The position numbers and the translations under genes are program-made. From Euryarchaeota archaeon UBA557 (GTDB taxonomy: Archaea > Thermoplasmatota > Poseidoniia > Poseidoniales > Thalassarchaeaceae): a stretch of DNA of 64,000 bases. Shown here piece after piece: positions 36,836 through 45,997 of the stretch. Location: positions 1 through 64,000 of the forward strand of contig DARI01000005.1 in NCBI GenBank assembly GCA_002503285.1. Direction: 5' to 3'. Below the pieces are notes generated by a model that made no database searches, was not told the origin of the DNA, and saw nothing but the letters and a program-made list of their open reading frames with translations. The stretch's first letter is position 1. Each line of letters starts with the position of its first letter.

Positions 36836-37561
36836 ATGCTGACAAAAGGCGAGTTTGCAATTGATATTCGAGATGATGGAGTTGAAGTATGGATAACACA
36901 AATGGGAGATTTTATGAATATGAATACTGCATTTATAGATCGCGAGGCAAAAATAGCAGTAATTATTGATCCTTTTGATAGTAATCTTTGGATTTCAGAA
37001 CTTAAAAAAATAGGTTTGGAACCTACTCATTTACTTTACACTCATACTCATCGCGATCATACTTGGGGTTATTCTGAGATGATAAATAATTTTCCAGAAA
37101 TACTTATTTTAGGTCATGAAGAAGCCAAAGTACCTGATTTATTAGATAATACATTATTTAATAATCAGTTATTTAATAAAATAGATTTTACCACCACTTG
37201 GAATAATCCCCCAGATAGTATGATTGAGTGGAATGCTGGTAAAATAAATTTAAAAATTACTCATTCACCTGGGCACGCACCTGGACATCTTACATTTCAT
37301 GGACATGGTGTTTATCATGCAGGAGACTTGCTTTTTACTGCACATTCCGGAAGAGTTGACCTTCCTGGTAGTGATCCAAATGCACAAATTAATAGTCTAA
37401 AGTTTGCTAATGATTTACTAAATAGTCTACCCTCGGATTGGAGATTGGTCCCTGGCCATAGATACGAATGGATTGATGGCACTACACCTGATTGGGTAAC
37501 CATAAAGGATGTTTTAGAACAAAATTATTCTTTAAAAGATGTACGAAGAGGAAATTTTTAA
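36836..37561 (+). CDS. Metallo-beta-lactamase-fold hydrolase (glyoxalase II-like)
   Basis: 241 residues with the metal-binding THTHRDH motif near residue 71, HSPGHAPGHLTFH near 143, YHAGDLLF near 161, and a late PGHRYEW. This is the arrangement of hydroxyacylglutathione hydrolase-like and related thioesterase or sulphur-dioxygenase enzymes. The two metal sites look complete. The substrate cannot be told from the sequence. CGGAG precedes the ATG by 5 nt. The last 4 nt overlap the convergent gene at 37558. Confidence 0.82.
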   Translation: MLTKGEFAIDIRDDGVEVWITQMGDFMNMNTAFIDREAKIAVIIDPFDSNLWISELKKIGLEPTHLLYTHTHRDHTWGYSEMINNFPEILILGHEEAKVPDLLDNTLFNNQLFNKIDFTTTWNNPPDSMIEWNAGKINLKITHSPGHAPGHLTFHGHGVYHAGDLLFTAHSGRVDLPGSDPNAQINSLKFANDLLNSLPSDWRLVPGHRYEWIDGTTPDWVTIKDVLEQNYSLKDVRRGNF

Positions 37562-38058
37562 TTTATTTTATTTCTACGTAATAATTTTTTCATTATTGTA
37601 CTTTCTTCTTCCAATTTATGTTCAGGGACTCCTTCGCGTATCTTCTTTAGTGCATTGATTGGTATCCATTCATCAGGAATCAACCTCCATGGAGTTACAT
37701 TAGCAAGAATTCCTAACAAAATATGGCTTCCGGGAATCATAAAAATCCGTAATGGTGGAACTATGATACTTAATTTCGCTAGATCTTCTTTGGCCTTTAG
37801 TTTATCATTTTTTGAAATTTTTCGACCTATGAGTAAATTTGCTAAAGTCATTGATGTATCCTTAAAATGTTCTGCTGAAATTTTAGATATGTCCCATGCT
37901 TTCTCAATTGAAAGGCCCCATCCTTGTGGATTATTAGCAACTTCTAGTAGATCTTGTTTAGATTTTTCAGGTAATGTTTTGTAAGTAATATATGATCCTG
38001 AAATAATCATCGGTATCAATCTAAAAAAATATTTTATAAAATTAAATAATCTACCCAT
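37558..38058 (-). CDS. LETM1-like small protein
   Basis: 166 residues. The central part (IVPPLRIFMIPGSHILLGIL, then NVTPWRLIPDEWIP) resembles the core of LETM1-like domains found in mitochondrial ribosome-binding/ion-exchange proteins and some prokaryotic proteins. The N-terminal segment (FIKYFFRLIPMIISGSYI) may be a membrane helix. It starts 4 nt after the aceE stop on the same strand, so the two are probably cotranscribed. The family call rests on a short stretch, and the function is not known. Confidence 0.5.
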   Translation of the reverse strand: MGRLFNFIKYFFRLIPMIISGSYITYKTLPEKSKQDLLEVANNPQGWGLSIEKAWDISKISAEHFKDTSMTLANLLIGRKISKNDKLKAKEDLAKLSIIVPPLRIFMIPGSHILLGILANVTPWRLIPDEWIPINALKKIREGVPEHKLEEESTIMKKLLRRNKIN

Positions 38059-38062
38059 TAAA

Positions 38063-40723
38063 TCACTTTGTTTTATCTATTATATTAGTTTTAATATTTA
38101 GAATTTTTATCGCATTTTCTACACTACCAGGTGGTAATTTTTCATCATTTTCTAATGCTGAAATAGCACCTAAAACAATATTATTAGTATCAATCTCAAA
38201 AAATTCTCGTAAAGATTCTCTAGTATCTGAGCGACCGTAACCATCTGTCCCTAAAACAATAAAATGGCCACCTACCCATCGCTGAATCATTTCGGGCACT
38301 GCAGATATATGATCTGAGACCGCTACGGTTGGTGTTTTATCTCCAAAGCAATTCTTAACATAGGGAATTGTTTTTTCTTGGGGATTTAATCTATTATTCC
38401 GGGATGCTAATAATCCCTCTCTGCGTAGCTCGCCGTATGAAGTAATAGACCATAGTTCAGAATCAATATTAAATTTAGAGTTTAGAATTTCATGTGCCTG
38501 TTTAGCATATTTTAATATTGGACCAGACCCAAGTATTCTCACTCTTGGATTATCATTATTTTTTCCTTCTATTAATTTATAACCTCCTTTGATAATTTTT
38601 TCATCTATGCCATCTGGTTTTGGAGGTTGCTGTTGATTTTCATTATAGATCATTATGTAATGAAATACGTCTAGTTCTTGGCCCCACATTTCATTCATAC
38701 CATGTTTTATTATTGTGGCTAATTCGTACGCATATGCAGGATCCCAGGCCCTACAAGATGGCACAGTGGATGCGATGAGTAAACTATGGCCATCTTGATG
38801 TTGTAATCCTTCGCCATTTAGTGTTGTACGACCTGCTGTAGCACCCATCAAGAAGCCACGTGCCCTAGCATCTGCTGCACTCCATATTTGGTCTGCGACG
38901 CGTTGAAATCCGAACATAGAATAAAATGTATAAAATGGCATAGTTGGAGTATTTGCATGAGAATATGACGTCGCGCTTGCTATCCAAGATGCCATGGCAT
39001 TAGCTTCGGATATTCCTTCTTCTAATATTTGCCCACTTTCTGATTCTTTGTAGTTAAGTAACATTTTATGATCTACAGGAGTATATTTTTGACCTTGGCT
39101 AGAAAATATTCCAAATTCACTAAAAAGTGGATCCATCCCAAATGTTCTTCCTTCATCTGGAATTATAGGGACAATCTTTTCTCCAACATTAGATTTCATT
39201 ATTTTCCTTAATAAACGAACAAAGGCCATTGTAGTAGATACTTTTTGTCCGTTTGGCGTACCTTTATTAAAATCAGAATATACTTCTGAATTTGGTAAAT
39301 TTATCTCAATCTTACATGGTTTTCTGGAGGGAAGAAAGCCTCCTAATTTTTCTCTCTGATTTATTAGATATTCAAATTCTTTTGAGTCTGAATCAAAATC
39401 ACTAAATGGATTTTTTTCTAAATTTGAATCCTTAACTGAAATTTCTAGCCTATCTCTGTAGGCCTTTAAATCTCCAATGTTCATTTTTTTCTTTTGGTGA
39501 GTTGAATTTCGTCCTTCGAAGGAGTCAATTCCCCAGCCTTTGACAGTGTGAGCAAGTATAACTGCGGGGCCTTCTGCTGATTCAGCAGCTTTGAATGCAG
39601 AGTATACCTTGATTGGATCATGTCCGCCTCTTGTTAAACCTAATATTTCATCATCTGAAAGAGATTTACCGATTTTCTCTAAAGCCACATTACTCGAAAA
39701 GAACTCTGAACGGAATAAAGCAGGCTCCAACGTACTCATTCTCTGCCAATCTCCATCATTTATTTCTTCCATTCTTGCCAATACAATTCCCTTGGATTTT
39801 GCCATCATTAGACGATCCCAGCCCGAACTCCATAGTACTTTGATTACAGTCCAACCTGCCCCTCTGTAAAGTCCTTCGAATTCTTGGATAACTTTTGAAT
39901 TTCCTCTAACTGGCCCGTCTAATCTCTGTAAATTACAATTTATTATTACTATTAAATTATCTAGATTTTCCCTTCCTGCAACTGCTATAGATGCAATAGA
40001 TTCTGGCTCATCCATTTCACCATCGCCTAAAAATGCAAATACTCGACTTTCGGATGTGTCGGCTAGGCCCCTCATATGCAGATATTTCCAAAATCTGGCT
40101 TGCATTACAGCAGCTAAAGGCCCTAGACCCATAGAAACAGTAGGATATTCCCAGAAATCTTTCATTAGCCTTGGATGAGGATAAGAGGATAATCCATCTT
40201 TAAATGCTTCTTGTCGAAAATTAGTTAGTTGTTCTTTTGAAATTCTTCCTTCTAAAAATGCTCTAGCATATATTCCTGGGCTGCAATGGCCTTGGATATA
40301 CAACGCATCGCCAATTCCATTATTTTCTTTACCTCTAAATATATGATTGAAACCTACTTCATAAAGAGTTGCGCTAGATGAGTATGAGGATATGTGTCCT
40401 CCTATTCCATCTATTCTCCTATTTGCATCCGAAACTATTAATGCGGCATTCCATAATATTAGATTTTGAATTTTATTTTCAGATTTTAAATCCCCAGGGT
40501 ACGGTAGTTGTTGATTTAATTGAATTGTATTCAGATAAGGAGTTCTGGATACTCGATTAATTGGTATGGATAGATATTTAGCCTCTATCATTAATTCATG
40601 TAATAACATCCTTGCACGTTCTAGCCCATGATTATCTACAACTGAGCGAAGTGACTCTAACCATTCATCAGTTTCATCAGAGTCCTCATCTGGTAAATTT
40701 TGATGTGGTCTGAAATTTGACAA
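38063..40723 (-). CDS. aceE: Pyruvate dehydrogenase E1 component, homodimeric (AceE type)
   Basis: The thiamine-diphosphate enzyme decarboxylates pyruvate and passes the acetyl group to a lipoyl E2. At 886 residues it has the homodimeric layout. The ThDP motif GDGEMDEPES begins near residue 230 and ends with NCNLQRLDGPVRGNSK. GGHISSYSSSATLYEVGFNHIF near 105, TVKGWG near 397, and the pyrimidine-domain EGISEANAMASW and ATAGRTTLNGEGLQHQDGHS all match AceE. Archaea normally use ferredoxin oxidoreductases or, in halophiles, a two-chain E1, so this bacterial form is noteworthy. No E2 or E3 gene lies in the window. It is followed by the LETM1-like gene. Confidence 0.94.
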   Translation of the reverse strand: MSNFRPHQNLPDEDSDETDEWLESLRSVVDNHGLERARMLLHELMIEAKYLSIPINRVSRTPYLNTIQLNQQLPYPGDLKSENKIQNLILWNAALIVSDANRRIDGIGGHISSYSSSATLYEVGFNHIFRGKENNGIGDALYIQGHCSPGIYARAFLEGRISKEQLTNFRQEAFKDGLSSYPHPRLMKDFWEYPTVSMGLGPLAAVMQARFWKYLHMRGLADTSESRVFAFLGDGEMDEPESIASIAVAGRENLDNLIVIINCNLQRLDGPVRGNSKVIQEFEGLYRGAGWTVIKVLWSSGWDRLMMAKSKGIVLARMEEINDGDWQRMSTLEPALFRSEFFSSNVALEKIGKSLSDDEILGLTRGGHDPIKVYSAFKAAESAEGPAVILAHTVKGWGIDSFEGRNSTHQKKKMNIGDLKAYRDRLEISVKDSNLEKNPFSDFDSDSKEFEYLINQREKLGGFLPSRKPCKIEINLPNSEVYSDFNKGTPNGQKVSTTMAFVRLLRKIMKSNVGEKIVPIIPDEGRTFGMDPLFSEFGIFSSQGQKYTPVDHKMLLNYKESESGQILEEGISEANAMASWIASATSYSHANTPTMPFYTFYSMFGFQRVADQIWSAADARARGFLMGATAGRTTLNGEGLQHQDGHSLLIASTVPSCRAWDPAYAYELATIIKHGMNEMWGQELDVFHYIMIYNENQQQPPKPDGIDEKIIKGGYKLIEGKNNDNPRVRILGSGPILKYAKQAHEILNSKFNIDSELWSITSYGELRREGLLASRNNRLNPQEKTIPYVKNCFGDKTPTVAVSDHISAVPEMIQRWVGGHFIVLGTDGYGRSDTRESLREFFEIDTNNIVLGAISALENDEKLPPGSVENAIKILNIKTNIIDKTK

Positions 40724-40807
40724 TGTATCACCTTCGGGAACTTATTATGTGCCACGGGTGGAATCTTAGATTTCAACTGTTAGATTAATTACCTATACAA
40801 ATAGTAA

Positions 40808-41401
40808 TTATATCTCAACTAAATAACATTCATGCATGGTTCGTAATCCAGAAATAGTTATTGCTGCGTCTCCCTCAATATGTCGTTTACCATTCCAATC
40901 ATTTACTATTCGAAAAACTGTACTTCTGCCTGGAATATTATTTGGGTCGACTTTTAATTCTATAAAAACCGGTTTTTTTTCTTTAATCCAATCTAATGCT
41001 GCATCAACGGACATTCTTGCAATTCCGCGTTGTTGTTCTGAGCTACGAACCCAATAGCCAAGATTCCAAACAGCCTTGTCCGAGCGAGTAATGCGATCAA
41101 ATCCTATTAATCCAAGAACAAAATTATCCCATGCACGTATGATAACCCAATGATGTAAGATACCTTTTCTACCTTTTTCTTCTGTTTCATTAATAAAATT
41201 AGAAATCTGTGAATATAATGGTTTTTCAGATACTATCCATGGCATAGCCCAACTGACTTCTGGCCATGTTTCTTCGAATGCTTCTATCAAGTCTGAAAGA
41301 TATTCTTGTGTTGCAGGTCGTAAAATTAAATTATCGTTTACCCTTATTGAAGATGTAGTTCTAGGCATACTAATTAAGACGGCTGTGTCGATGTACATCA
41401 T
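40808..41401 (-). CDS. GNAT family N-acetyltransferase (RimJ/RimL type)
   Basis: 197 residues with the GNAT fold order: LILRPATQEYLSDL at the first strand/helix, IGFDRITRSDKAVWNLGYWV, then the acetyl-CoA loop SSEQQRGIARMSVDAAL (the QQRGIA motif), and IELKVDPNNIPGRSTVFRI. This pattern matches RimJ/RimL-like enzymes that acetylate ribosomal protein N-termini or small molecules; the acceptor is unknown. The N-terminus is uncertain: ATG at 41401 is listed, and an in-frame ATG at residue 12 (MPRTTSSIRV) fits the family better. It follows the zinc-ribbon gene by 21 nt. Confidence 0.8.
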   Translation of the reverse strand: MMYIDTAVLISMPRTTSSIRVNDNLILRPATQEYLSDLIEAFEETWPEVSWAMPWIVSEKPLYSQISNFINETEEKGRKGILHHWVIIRAWDNFVLGLIGFDRITRSDKAVWNLGYWVRSSEQQRGIARMSVDAALDWIKEKKPVFIELKVDPNNIPGRSTVFRIVNDWNGKRHIEGDAAITISGLRTMHECYLVEI

Positions 41402-41422
41402 ATCTATGTAGAAATTTGTATA

Positions 41423-42568
41423 TTATGGCCGTAACTTTTGTTTTGCTTGTATTACGTTTGGATCATTGGGTAGATCTTTAGAGGCAAGAGTTATCATTTT
41501 ATCTACAGCATTTCTTCTTCCTATAGTATCTAAAAGTTTGCCTATTGGATACATTAAATTAGTTTGATTGCCTAAATGAGGCCCTACATCATCAATTATA
41601 ACAGTGGCTTGTGCAATATTTTTATCTATAGCTGCTCTCATTGCTGATAAAACCTGGCCTTTAAGTTCTGAAAACATCCACTCATCTTGTTGCTTCCAAG
41701 GCCAATATGATATTTTATTATCTATTGTATTAGAAAATATTGGATTTTCATTAATTGATGAAATCACTGGTGCTGAAGGTAGTGTAATTATTTCATCTTC
41801 GGCATTATTATCTTCTTTTTCTATAAGAATATTTTCAGATTTTATAAATGGAGGTAGGTCCAATGGTGCGGATGGAATGATAGAAAAATTGTTAACTGAA
41901 TCTATCTCATCAACTATTTCCACCTCATTATTCTCATCATTAAAGAACGCTTCCTCATATTCATCAACGTCGCCATCGCCATCAAAATCTGCAGCTTCAA
42001 GAATTGTAAGTTCACTAATTTCTTCAGTTATTTGATCGGCAGATATTATCTGTACATTATCCGGAGTTCCAGAAGTTGGTTTAATTAGTTCAACTGGTGT
42101 ATACTCAACTTCTTCAATTATCTCAGGTTGTTCTACAGGAATTTCGAACTTGACAGATATTGATGGAGCATCATCAGGGCTTAATTGATAATCTTCTTGT
42201 TGTTCATGTTGTTTAGGCATTTCAATAGTACCTTTTGTCATGGCGAAACTTGGCTTGCTACTCAAGAATACTTCTTCTTCTTCGGTATATTGATTTACAT
42301 CCACCGTAACATCATCCATTTTGAATGTAGCTTTGGACCAATCTATTATTTCATCTTCTTTCTCAACATCAAATTCATCCATTAGTTGATCAAATAAAGA
42401 ATTTTTTTCAGATTCTTCAATATTAGATATTTGTTCGTGACTAGGTTTATTCAATTGATAAGAGCAGGATTTACATGTTTCTGCTTTCTCAGGGTTTTTG
42501 TGTTGACATAAGGGACATACTGTTTCACTAGTATTGTCTTTTTTCCAATTTTTAAACCGGTCCCACAT
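41423..42568 (-). CDS. Zinc-ribbon protein with long acidic linker, unknown function
   Basis: 381 residues. The N-terminus has a zinc ribbon with two CxxC pairs (VCPLCQHKN...CKSCSYQ, about residues 18-36). A long, strongly acidic, low-complexity region follows (residues 45-300), containing one EF-hand-like loop, DFDGDGDVDEYEEAFF near 195. The last 80 residues are helical (WMFSELKGQVLSAMRAAIDK and LLDTIGRRNAVDKMITLA). A GGAGTGG motif precedes the ATG. It is probably cytoplasmic, since no signal or membrane segment is seen. No family is recognised. It diverges from the RDD gene. Confidence 0.7.
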   Translation of the reverse strand: MWDRFKNWKKDNTSETVCPLCQHKNPEKAETCKSCSYQLNKPSHEQISNIEESEKNSLFDQLMDEFDVEKEDEIIDWSKATFKMDDVTVDVNQYTEEEEVFLSSKPSFAMTKGTIEMPKQHEQQEDYQLSPDDAPSISVKFEIPVEQPEIIEEVEYTPVELIKPTSGTPDNVQIISADQITEEISELTILEAADFDGDGDVDEYEEAFFNDENNEVEIVDEIDSVNNFSIIPSAPLDLPPFIKSENILIEKEDNNAEDEIITLPSAPVISSINENPIFSNTIDNKISYWPWKQQDEWMFSELKGQVLSAMRAAIDKNIAQATVIIDDVGPHLGNQTNLMYPIGKLLDTIGRRNAVDKMITLASKDLPNDPNVIQAKQKLRP

Positions 42569-42646
42569 ACTACCACTCCCCCCCTAACACTCACCGTCGC
42601 TGAAACATTGCGTATAATTATCACGGGATTATGATACTATAATTTC

Positions 42647-42669
42647 TTTAAATTTGTTTAAATCTATAA
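42647..42669 (+). promoter_or_regulatory. AT-rich TATA-like promoter region of the RDD gene
   Basis: TTTAAATTTGTTTAAATCTATAA lies about 50 nt upstream of the RDD gene start at 42719, in the divergent region with the zinc-ribbon gene, and contains two overlapping TTTAAAT boxes. Position and composition fit an archaeal TATA box; the exact site is not determined. Confidence 0.4.
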
Positions 42670-42718
42670 TGCATAACATTGAGGATGAGGACACCTTGGC
42701 ATCAATAGGAGATGTGTT

Positions 42719-43294
42719 ATGAGCAATCATGAAAACCCAATATCACTCAATTCAGGTAAGGGAAATTTAGCGAAAGCCATAGTTTCACAGAAAGAAGGCC
42801 ATTGGAGCGTGCCAGAAGGAACCATATTAGCATCAAGAGTTGATAGGTTAGCAGCATTCGTATTAGATGTAGTAGTAATAATGACAATCCTTTTATTTAT
42901 CACAAAGGGAAAAATTTTCTATGTATGGAATATTAGTATGTGGCTTTCGACTGATATTCATTATTCTATTATGATGGCTTTTGTTATTTTTGGTGGCCAT
43001 TGGCTGTATTGGAGATATTCAGGAATTTACCTATCTAGATCTTTGGGGCAGAAGTTATTTGGATTAGCAATTGTTGCTGATGATGGTTCTGAAATGACAA
43101 GTGAAATGTGGGATAAAAGAGTGCAAAATAAACTAATATATCTTATTCCAGTAATTGGGTTGTATAAAGGAGTATATGATTTAGCCAGTATCGCACACCG
43201 GCATACACATCAATCAAATATCGATTTAAAAGTCAATAGCATCGTTGTAAAGGCATACTCATTACCGCCATTTAATCGTAAACACATCAAATAG
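42719..43294 (+). CDS. RDD family membrane protein
   Basis: 191 residues. After a short N-terminal tail comes SRVDRLAAFVLDVVVIMTILLF (the Arg-Asp pattern of RDD domains, first helix), a second helix near 85-103, and SRSLGQKLFGLAIVADDG, the typical S-x-G-x-x-x-x-G-L motif. A third hydrophobic part surrounds LIYLIPVIGLYKGVYDL. RDD proteins are small membrane proteins of mostly unknown role, some linked to ion homeostasis. GGAGATG precedes the ATG. It leads a plus-strand group with tsaC (8 nt later) and map. Confidence 0.75.
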   Translation: MSNHENPISLNSGKGNLAKAIVSQKEGHWSVPEGTILASRVDRLAAFVLDVVVIMTILLFITKGKIFYVWNISMWLSTDIHYSIMMAFVIFGGHWLYWRYSGIYLSRSLGQKLFGLAIVADDGSEMTSEMWDKRVQNKLIYLIPVIGLYKGVYDLASIAHRHTHQSNIDLKVNSIVVKAYSLPPFNRKHIK

Positions 43295-43302
43295 GTGAAC
43301 TT

Positions 43303-43932
43303 ATGGAAGAAATGATAAAACATGTTTTATCAGGTAATTGTATAGTTTATCCTACAACAACACAACCTGCATTAGGATGTATTCTTGATTCAAAGGCATT
43401 AGATAATTTATATAAAATCAAAAATAGAGATAGTTCTTTACCCCTAAGTATCGGAGTTGGGAATATTAGTCAAGCTAGATCGATAGTTAATGTCCCTAAT
43501 GACGTATTAGACATCTTACAATATTTTCCTGATGGTTCTCTAACAATAATACTGAAAGCCATTAAACCACTTGATTCACGTTTAGGAGGATGTAAAGTAG
43601 CAATTAGATTCTTAGCTGATAAAAATGCAAAAAGGCTTTTAGAAAAAACTGGACCTTTGACTGCAACAAGTGCTAATATGAGTGGTGTGGAACCGTTATT
43701 GAATTGTAAAGAAGCAGCACACATATTGACGACTCCAGAACATAAAGTAATGGGGCACTCAGGAGAATGTTTAGATAAAATACCCAGTACTTTGATATCA
43801 TGGCACACTGTCTGTGAACCACTTGAGTCGCCGAACATTGACATATTGAGAGAAGGGATAGTGGGCTCAAAGGAGATTCTAAAATGGTGGATGAATCAGA
43901 CCTCAAACAATGGAGAGACGCTGGACACGTAG
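43303..43932 (+). CDS. tsaC: L-threonylcarbamoyladenylate synthase (Sua5/YrdC family)
   Basis: Makes threonylcarbamoyl-AMP from threonine, bicarbonate and ATP for the t6A37 modification of ANN-decoding tRNAs. Family motifs: IVYPTTTQPALGC near residue 13, LYKIKNRDSSLPLSI (the KxR nucleotide site region), FPDGSLTIILKA, VAIRFLAD and the signature GPLTATSANMSG near 121-132. With 209 residues it is the short YrdC/TsaC form without the Sua5 C-terminal domain. GGTGAAC lies before the ATG. Its end overlaps the start of map by 49 nt, so the two are likely cotranslated. Confidence 0.88.
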   Translation: MEEMIKHVLSGNCIVYPTTTQPALGCILDSKALDNLYKIKNRDSSLPLSIGVGNISQARSIVNVPNDVLDILQYFPDGSLTIILKAIKPLDSRLGGCKVAIRFLADKNAKRLLEKTGPLTATSANMSGVEPLLNCKEAAHILTTPEHKVMGHSGECLDKIPSTLISWHTVCEPLESPNIDILREGIVGSKEILKWWMNQTSNNGETLDT

Positions 43933-44897
43933 CTCGTAGAACTTTAGAAGGTATCAAAGGCGAAATTGTTGAAGGAAAATCTTGGTCTGAAGTAATAGAC
44001 TCTGCTGAACGTTTTATCAGGCGTCATGGGGGGCAAGCGGCTTTTCCTGTAACAATTTCTGTAAACAATATAGCAGCCCATTACACTACAAATCATTCTC
44101 AAGATCCCATGGAAGATTGGGAAAAGGGAATGGTTTTTGAAAATGGAGACTTGGTTAAATTGGATGTTGGAGTGCATATTAAAGGAGCTATAGCAGATAA
44201 TGCAATGACAATAGAAGTTGGGTCTCAAGGGAAACATACTGATCAAATAAAGGCTGCCAAAGAAGCAAGAGATGCCGCAATTGAAAAAATGCATCCAGGT
44301 ATACCTTGGCATGAAATTGGTGCAGCTGCTGGCCAGGTTACAAAGGATGCAGGATTTGAACCGATTAGAAATCTTTGTGGACATCAAATGGAAAGATGGA
44401 ATTTACATTCAGGATTGTCGATTCCTATGTATGATTGTGGACCAAATAATCCTAGTTTCAAAGGAGTCGTAGAAAAAGGTGGTTTATATGCCGTTGAACC
44501 TTTTAACACCACAGGAGAATCTGGAATGATTGAAAACGTTGCACCTAATAGTTCATCTAATATCCTAAGAGTTACTGGAGATGTAAAAATTCGTAAAGCA
44601 CTTAGTAAAGGGAAGTTGAAACCACTTGGGGCTACAATGGCTAGGTACATTGAAGAACGGTATCAAACACTTCCATTTGCTGAAAGATGGGCATATCCCT
44701 TATTGGAGAAGCCGTTTCCTGAGGAAAATGAGGAATCTTTGAATAAAAAATGGAATGCTTTAGTTAAAAAGTTAACTTCAATTAGATTCCTAGAAGTATA
44801 TCCTGCATTAAAGGATGTTGATGGAGGTTTTGTTGGTCAGTATGAGCATACAGTATTAGTGACTGATGGGGGTCCAGAAATATTGACCATAGCTTAA
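43884..44897 (+). CDS. map: Methionine aminopeptidase, type II
   Basis: Removes the initiator methionine from new proteins. The five metal ligands of the pita-bread fold are visible: D in LVKLDVGVHI, D in AIADNAMTIEV, H in NLCGHQMERW, E in YAVEPFNTT and E in GQYEHTVLV. The helical insertion between the histidine and the final glutamate (about residues 205-290) marks type II, the archaeal/eukaryotic form, as does FPVTISVNNIAAHYT. AGGAG lies 8 nt before the ATG inside the tsaC reading frame. Confidence 0.95.
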   Translation: MVDESDLKQWRDAGHVARRTLEGIKGEIVEGKSWSEVIDSAERFIRRHGGQAAFPVTISVNNIAAHYTTNHSQDPMEDWEKGMVFENGDLVKLDVGVHIKGAIADNAMTIEVGSQGKHTDQIKAAKEARDAAIEKMHPGIPWHEIGAAAGQVTKDAGFEPIRNLCGHQMERWNLHSGLSIPMYDCGPNNPSFKGVVEKGGLYAVEPFNTTGESGMIENVAPNSSSNILRVTGDVKIRKALSKGKLKPLGATMARYIEERYQTLPFAERWAYPLLEKPFPEENEESLNKKWNALVKKLTSIRFLEVYPALKDVDGGFVGQYEHTVLVTDGGPEILTIA

Positions 44898-44980
44898 AAA
44901 AATTAGTTTTAATCTAGATATATCAAAAAAATTAACTATTTTCACAAAATGATTAATTATTACCTTCTTGTATCGGCAAC

Positions 44981-45047
44981 TGTACGGGGCCGCAAGGTTC
45001 TCGCTGAGTGCATCCCATCCCCTCGCTTTTATCTCTCGCCCTGTACA
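44981..45047. ncRNA. Candidate structured RNA or bidirectional terminator
   Basis: TGTACGGGGC at 44981-44990 pairs with GCCCTGTACA at 45038-45047 to give a 10-bp helix (one G-U pair) enclosing 47 nt. The enclosed part has three copies of CTCGC. The segment is much richer in GC than its surroundings and lies between two genes that end towards it (map and the DMT transporter). It could be a compact RNA gene or a shared 3' structure. It does not show a tRNA T-arm. The strand is undetermined. Confidence 0.4.
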
Positions 45048-45053
45048 CTTAAA

Positions 45054-45983
45054 TTAACTAATCTCAGATGGAGTATTTTTCCTATCTTCAACAGTTCCAA
45101 ATATAGTTACAGCCATTATTGACAGTAAAACTAAGAATATTCCAATTGTTTGTTTTATTGAAGGATTCTCGGATAATAATATTACTCCCCAAATCAGTGA
45201 CAATATTGGTTGAAGAAGTACTGCAAATGAAGTATGAGCTGCAGGTAATCTAGGTAATGCAAATGCTATGGCTATCCAGCCCGCAACTTGGCAAGTTAAT
45301 GCTAGTATAATGATCCAACCATGCCCAGGCCATATCAATTCAAAATTAATTGGTGCAATTGAAATGGAAGAAAGTGGCATAAATCCCAATACAAATAATC
45401 CTAAGGCTGCACCTAAAGTAGCATCCAATTGAACATTTGCTGCTGGGGCTAATTCCCTATTTGAAAACCTAAATATAACTAAGAATGTAGAATAGAATAT
45501 TGCTGCAGCGATTCCAAAAATAACACCTTTTACTGGGTTTGTTCCAAAGGCATTGGCATCAGATATACCTGAAATTAAAAATAGCCCAAATAATACAACT
45601 GGAAGAGAAAATAAAATTGCGGGATTGGGTTTTTCTCCAAATAACTTCCAAGATACTATGGTAACAATTATGACTTGTGAGTTTCCAATAAGAGTTGCAA
45701 TTCCGACACCAATAAATTTCATAGCACTAAAATATGCTAACATATCAGGTGCCATCAATAAACCAGCTGAGAAAGCAATTAACCGAGTTTTTTTAGTTCT
45801 ATTATCATTTTTACTAAAAATTATTACTATTATAAACAATAATGGAAGTGCATAGAACATTCTAAAAAATGCACCAGTGACTGGATTCACTTCAGAAAAC
45901 ATATAGAATATTGGGGCAAAAGATATCGCAACGGCACCCAATAGAGCAATTGACATAACCTTTCGATCGGAAATATCCGACAA
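45054..45983 (-). CDS. DMT superfamily (EamA) transporter
   Basis: 309 residues with about ten hydrophobic helices arranged as two five-helix EamA repeats. The first repeat includes FFRMFYALPLLFIIVI and GIATLIGNSQVIIVTIVSWKLFGEKP; the second includes FGIAAAIFYSTFLVIFRF and AHTSFAVLLQPILSLIWGVILLSENPS. Known relatives export amino acids, nucleosides or other metabolites; the substrate here is unknown. The start codon is TTG at 45983 with GGTGA 6 nt upstream. It lies 14 nt after the glutaredoxin gene on the same strand and is probably in the same transcript. Confidence 0.85.
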   Translation of the reverse strand: MSDISDRKVMSIALLGAVAISFAPIFYMFSEVNPVTGAFFRMFYALPLLFIIVIIFSKNDNRTKKTRLIAFSAGLLMAPDMLAYFSAMKFIGVGIATLIGNSQVIIVTIVSWKLFGEKPNPAILFSLPVVLFGLFLISGISDANAFGTNPVKGVIFGIAAAIFYSTFLVIFRFSNRELAPAANVQLDATLGAALGLFVLGFMPLSSISIAPINFELIWPGHGWIIILALTCQVAGWIAIAFALPRLPAAHTSFAVLLQPILSLIWGVILLSENPSIKQTIGIFLVLLSIMAVTIFGTVEDRKNTPSEIS

Positions 45984-45997
45984 AATAAATCACCTTA

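Noticed and set aside
44981..45047. A tRNA gene
   Set aside because: The size fits, but the helix is 10 bp, and no anticodon arm or GTTCNANNC T-arm is present on either strand.
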